NCBI RefSeq assembly: GCF_004122165.1
Contig: NZ_SBKO01000002.1
Location: 310,001 to 374,000 of the forward strand
Source: Flavobacterium amnicola
GTDB taxonomy: Bacteria; Bacteroidota; Bacteroidia; Flavobacteriales; Flavobacteriaceae
DNA length: 64,000 nucleotides
Reading direction: 5' to 3'
The translations under genes and the position numbers were made by a program. The notes beneath the pieces were generated by a model. It saw only the letters and a list, made by a program, of their open reading frames with translations, ran no database searches and was not told the DNA's origin. This document shows, in pieces, positions 61,701-64,000 of this stretch. Positions within the stretch are counted from its first letter, which is position 1. Every line of letters begins with the position of its first letter.

Positions 61701-62800
61701 ACAAACTTACCATATCGATCAATTTCAAAAATAATATCGGTGGCCGATTCAATAAGGTTTTGATATTGATTTTTGGTATTTATACTTTCAGTGACATCTT
61801 GACCAATACCAACATAAATTTCTTCTGAATATTTAGAATCTTTCCACTGTATGTATTTGTAACTTCCATCCTTGCATCGCAACTTTCGGGTGTAAAGTTT
61901 TTCACTGATTTCATAATCGACTGTTGTAAACTCTTCATCTTGAGTTAATTCCCAAAATTTAAACCCTTTCACTTCTTCAGAAGTATATCCTAATATTTGT
62001 ACAATATTTTGACTACTATACACTACTTCTCCCGCCTTGTTAACCGCCAAAACTAATGCAGTCCCTTTATTTACAATATTATCTACAAATAAAAAGTTGT
62101 CTTTTATTTTCAGATTAACAATATATTTTACGTGATTTATTATTGAAATGGCAAAACCTGTATATAACATAGTTACCATATATACTTTTGGTATGATATT
62201 ATAATAATATAATACCAGAATTAACGAGAAGCTCAATAAGGAAAATATCCAATAGTTTTTGTTCGACTTAAAAATATTGTAAGACAAAAAAAACAAAATC
62301 AGTAAATCAAAATAGGTCGCTGGATAATCTGGATTTTGAAAAATTCTATAAATTGTTAGGCCGTAAAAAGCAAAAAAAAGCAAGGTGAAAAAATCTTTTA
62401 CATGCTGATAAACAATTCTGAATTTTTTACTTAATAGATAAATCGAAATCAGTAGAACACCGATGAACATATTAATTTCAAACGATTCATTTGGTCGCGT
62501 TGAAAAATAATCTAATACAACTTCAATAATCAGAATTGAAATCCCCAAGAATAAAAAATACAATCGAAACTGTTCATTGGAATTTTCAATTTCGAAATAA
62601 CTCTTAATCAAGTCTTTATTAACCATTTCCTGCTTTTTATTGCGATAAAAAACAAAGGCCAACACCAAACCTAATAAAACTACTGGAAACCACCAATCTT
62701 GATAAACAACTTGCTTTATAAGCATAGGAAAACTGTCAAAATTATTTAGTTTGACAGAACTTATATTAAAAATAAATGTAACTCCGGAAGTAAAAATCAT
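58772..62800 (-). CDS. Large PAS/GAF hybrid sensor histidine kinase-response regulator
   Basis: This frame encodes 1342 residues from the ATG at 62800. About eight N-terminal membrane helices (to residue about 230) are followed by PAS1 (about 240-330), PAS2 (about 345-450), two GAF domains (about 475-640 and 660-810) and PAS3 with PAC (about 825-945). HisKA has His971 in FLANMSHEIRTPLNA. HATPase_c shows DSGIGIKKDNHKKIFEPFSQ and GTGLGLSISNN. The receiver has Asp1275 in ILLDIQMPVLNG. No partner regulator is adjacent, so phosphotransfer within the chain or to distant partners is expected. An alternative start at 62725 (MLIKQVVYQDW) is possible, as a TAATTTTG box lies at 62744-62737 (minus strand). 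Confidence 0.93.
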   Translation of the reverse strand: MIFTSGVTFIFNISSVKLNNFDSFPMLIKQVVYQDWWFPVVLLGLVLAFVFYRNKKQEMVNKDLIKSYFEIENSNEQFRLYFLFLGISILIIEVVLDYFSTRPNESFEINMFIGVLLISIYLLSKKFRIVYQHVKDFFTLLFFAFYGLTIYRIFQNPDYPATYFDLLILFFLSYNIFKSNKNYWIFSLLSFSLILVLYYYNIIPKVYMVTMLYTGFAISIINHVKYIVNLKIKDNFLFVDNIVNKGTALVLAVNKAGEVVYSSQNIVQILGYTSEEVKGFKFWELTQDEEFTTVDYEISEKLYTRKLRCKDGSYKYIQWKDSKYSEEIYVGIGQDVTESINTKNQYQNLIESATDIIFEIDRYGKFVFINKYAQKVLGLHHKASIGQHFSIFIREDYKANVEDFYKYYMLQGEAIPSLEFPIVKSDGTEMWISQNVTIIKNGDNRVSGFSAIARDITLLKNIEIEKNERQFKLENFNKIINSLVIKPFLEKETFKGRIDVILKSVAEDTQINRVSFWKYVDEDSLHCVSMYELDKQSFSEGFSDCKVDSPIYFDALENDNIIVASDVYTNEKTKEYVTDYFPNNNIKSMLNVPVMANGKLNSILCFETTHEPKDWDNDDINFARSIADVVSLTIETFKRIDTENKLEIKTEILAAVAKTTVKLLASNDIQSIFYEIFEIVGKATKVDRVYFFENDDVSKTMSLKSEWVNDSITRLIDIPELQNMKHSENTLFLDYFSQNKTFIATVDTIKDEVIKKRLDEQNTLTILSFPIFVKNQLYGSIGLDDCTASRVWTEDEVGVLQILANNISTAIEKIDSENLLLESEQRFKLLANNIPGTVYLSQDNDKFTKLYVNDEIENLTGYTKEDFLENRIFLVDLVHPDDTQMVIDLNKNSLKQRKPFHLTYRLRRKNGEYIWVEEFGDAVIKDDKVEFLEGIIFDITEKKEVENEIKARELAEESNKAKSDFLANMSHEIRTPLNAIIGFTDLLKETPLEKTQLEYVSTVNQSADILLEVVNDILDFSKIETGKLDLEYQKTDLFELANQIIDIIKFDSKQKGIQLELNIDKNLPQFVLIDPLRIKQVLLNLLSNAVKFTDKGKVQLIIQLAYVTEDIANVKFMVVDSGIGIKKDNHKKIFEPFSQEDNSTTRKYGGTGLGLSISNNILKLMGSKLELDSNYRKGSTFYFDLNLNFSDKQSDFETIDVNDLVVEFENVSQHFEKDLLLPIKILIVEDNKINMMLARTLLGKIVPNAILFEASNGKIGVEKCKEVNPNVILLDIQMPVLNGYEAAQEIRKFNRDVLIIALTAGTIKGEKEKCIESGMNDYISKPVNKDLFENVLIKWLKK

Positions 62801-62868
62801 CAAATGACTGAATTCGTTACTTTTATGAACCTATCTAATTTACTAAAAAAAATAATATTCCGGCTTGT

Positions 62869-64000
62869 TTAGCTCTTTTTTTTATTTTTTTCTTCAATCC
62901 ATTTGGACATAAATTTAGTACTCGAAAAGGATTGCTGTTGTAGCAAGTTTCCTATAAAATTTGATCTTCTGTGAATGTATATTGTTTGGTTTAAACTTAA
63001 AATTTTTTCAAAAAAAGCGGGTGCATATTTTTGCTTTGAAAATTTACCGGAGAGTATCGCAGTACCCTTTTGTTGTTTCTCCTTCCAAAGTTGCTGATTT
63101 TGATATAGCGCTATGGTCTTTTCTATAAAATCCTCAATTTCATTGGTTACAAATCCATTCCAATTTTCAGCATTTGAAATCCCCTCGGCACCTATAAACG
63201 TAGTCACTGAAGGCGTTCCTACTTTCATTGCTTCCAGTAGTTTGCCTTTAACTCCGGCGCCAAAACGCAAAGGCGCCAACATGATTTTGGCTGATTTAAT
63301 TACCTCTAACGCGTCTTCTGCTCTACCTTTAATGATGAATCCTTCTTTTTCATTGTGAAATTGCAACACTTTTTGGGACGGATAGGCACCGAAGATATAT
63401 AATTCTGCTTCTGGCAATTGTTTTTTAATTGGAGACCAAATATGTTCTTTCAATTGTTTTACGGCATCCCAATTGGGTTCGTGCAAAAAATTACCAATAA
63501 AAACGAAGTGCTGCTTTTCTTCAAAGGTCAAATAGTTGTCATCGGCATTATAGAACATAGGCAAATAATGCAACAGCTGAGCATCTATTTTAAAAACATT
63601 TTGCAGTATTCCCATTTCAAAATCAGAAATGATTAAAGACAAATCACAACGATAAATACTCGCAATTTCTCTTTTTGAAACTTCTTCGTTTAATAAATCT
63701 TCCAGTTGAAAATCGGTATTTTTCTTGATTGCCATTTGACGTGCCAAACGCAAACAATGCAAATCTTCGGTATCTAAGATTCGGGTGGCATTGGGACAGC
63801 TTTCTGCTACACGCCAACCAAACTGCTCTTCGGTCACAAATCGATCAAACAAAACTAAGTCAGGATTTAAATCCGAAATAAAGGAATCAAAACTAGAAGA
63901 ATTCAATTCTATTTTCTCTTTTTTGATATGTAAGCTTTCTAAATCAAAACTAAAATCACTTTCTTGTGCGGCAGAAGCAAAAACAATTTCAAAATCTTGT
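62869..64000 (-). CDS. Glycosyltransferase, N-terminus beyond window edge
   Basis: At least 377 codons are open to the right edge, continuing before any internal ATG. The visible part has the GT-B layout: DLVLFDRFVTEEQFGWRV and TRILDTEDLHCLR in the acceptor half. FVFIGNFLHEPNWDAVKQL starts the nucleotide-sugar half, and APLRFGAGVKGKLLEAMKVGTPSVTT is the Glu-containing phosphate-binding loop of GT4 enzymes. ENWNGFVTNEIEDF and LSGKFSKQKYAP follow. Surface glycan synthesis is likely, but donor and acceptor are unknown. It sits 65 bases downstream of the large kinase gene in the reverse sense and may continue an exopolysaccharide cluster off-window. Confidence 0.85.
   Translation of the reverse strand, partial: QDFEIVFASAAQESDFSFDLESLHIKKEKIELNSSSFDSFISDLNPDLVLFDRFVTEEQFGWRVAESCPNATRILDTEDLHCLRLARQMAIKKNTDFQLEDLLNEEVSKREIASIYRCDLSLIISDFEMGILQNVFKIDAQLLHYLPMFYNADDNYLTFEEKQHFVFIGNFLHEPNWDAVKQLKEHIWSPIKKQLPEAELYIFGAYPSQKVLQFHNEKEGFIIKGRAEDALEVIKSAKIMLAPLRFGAGVKGKLLEAMKVGTPSVTTFIGAEGISNAENWNGFVTNEIEDFIEKTIALYQNQQLWKEKQQKGTAILSGKFSKQKYAPAFFEKILSLNQTIYIHRRSNFIGNLLQQQSFSSTKFMSKWIEEKNKKKS

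Overview
This AT-rich window reads as a piece of a Flavobacterium-like chromosome (Bacteroidota, Flavobacteriaceae). Several independent lines support that. Three predicted secreted proteins carry C-terminal type IX secretion (T9SS type A) sorting domains with YPNP motifs. Promoters fit the Bacteroidota sigma-A pattern TTG-N17..21-TAnnTTTG, and Shine-Dalgarno sequences are essentially absent. The tmRNA encodes the tag GENTYALAA. There is a serine-palmitoyltransferase-type sphingolipid gene, and many small families are typical of flavobacteria (DUF4834, paired OmpA domains, carboxypeptidase-regulatory-like domain proteins). I see no phage, IS element, CRISPR array, rRNA or tRNA. Gene order looks like ordinary core chromosome with short operons.

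Left part (1-16 kb): a truncated M28 peptidase, a saccharopine/alanine dehydrogenase-like enzyme, a lipoprotein serine hydrolase, ssrA (tmRNA), a large secreted thermolysin-like M4 protease, an OmpA protein with a membrane-anchored helix-hairpin-helix partner, PcrA-type helicase, a DoxX-like membrane protein, a YciO-like Sua5 protein, Bcp peroxiredoxin, endonuclease III without its iron-sulfur cysteines, a 47-residue small protein and an ECF sigma factor.

Middle (16-38 kb): the glycerol operon glpK-glpD-glpF (kinase, FAD dehydrogenase, facilitator), uvrA, a T9SS-secreted M28 peptidase, an exported repeat protein behind a sigma-54-like promoter, a glycosyltransferase/crcB/YfhO/DUF4834 group on the minus strand, an outer-membrane transporter-like protein with a GNAT-like protein, serine palmitoyltransferase, a 7TMR-DISM hybrid histidine kinase, and a DUF2157/GDYXXLXY membrane pair. 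The 505-base gap at 37952-38456 has promoters and terminators on both strands that suggest one or two small RNAs.

Right part (38-64 kb): RdgB/HAM1 pyrophosphatase, a DEAD-box helicase with an Arg/Gly-rich tail, TrmH, a sirtuin lacking zinc cysteines, purB and guaB (purine synthesis), an orphan multi-pass membrane protein, an HMG-CoA lyase-like enzyme divergent from a SatD-DUF3307 two-gene module, pyrD, valS, a DUF1573 protein behind a second sigma-54-like site, a double-retropepsin/PDZ protein, an aminotransferase, a YpfJ-type zinc peptidase, a 1342-residue PAS/GAF hybrid kinase, and a glycosyltransferase running off the right edge.

The most unusual structure is the SatD-DUF3307 locus. Three near-perfect 28-base tandem operator-like repeats lie between two divergent, apparently leaderless promoters and touch the -33 element of satD. 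Its product combines a palm/cyclase-like motif set with a C-terminal HTH, and is translationally coupled to a His/Asp-rich membrane protein. Start codons were revised to ATG where the longest frame began with TTG upstream of, or inside, a promoter.
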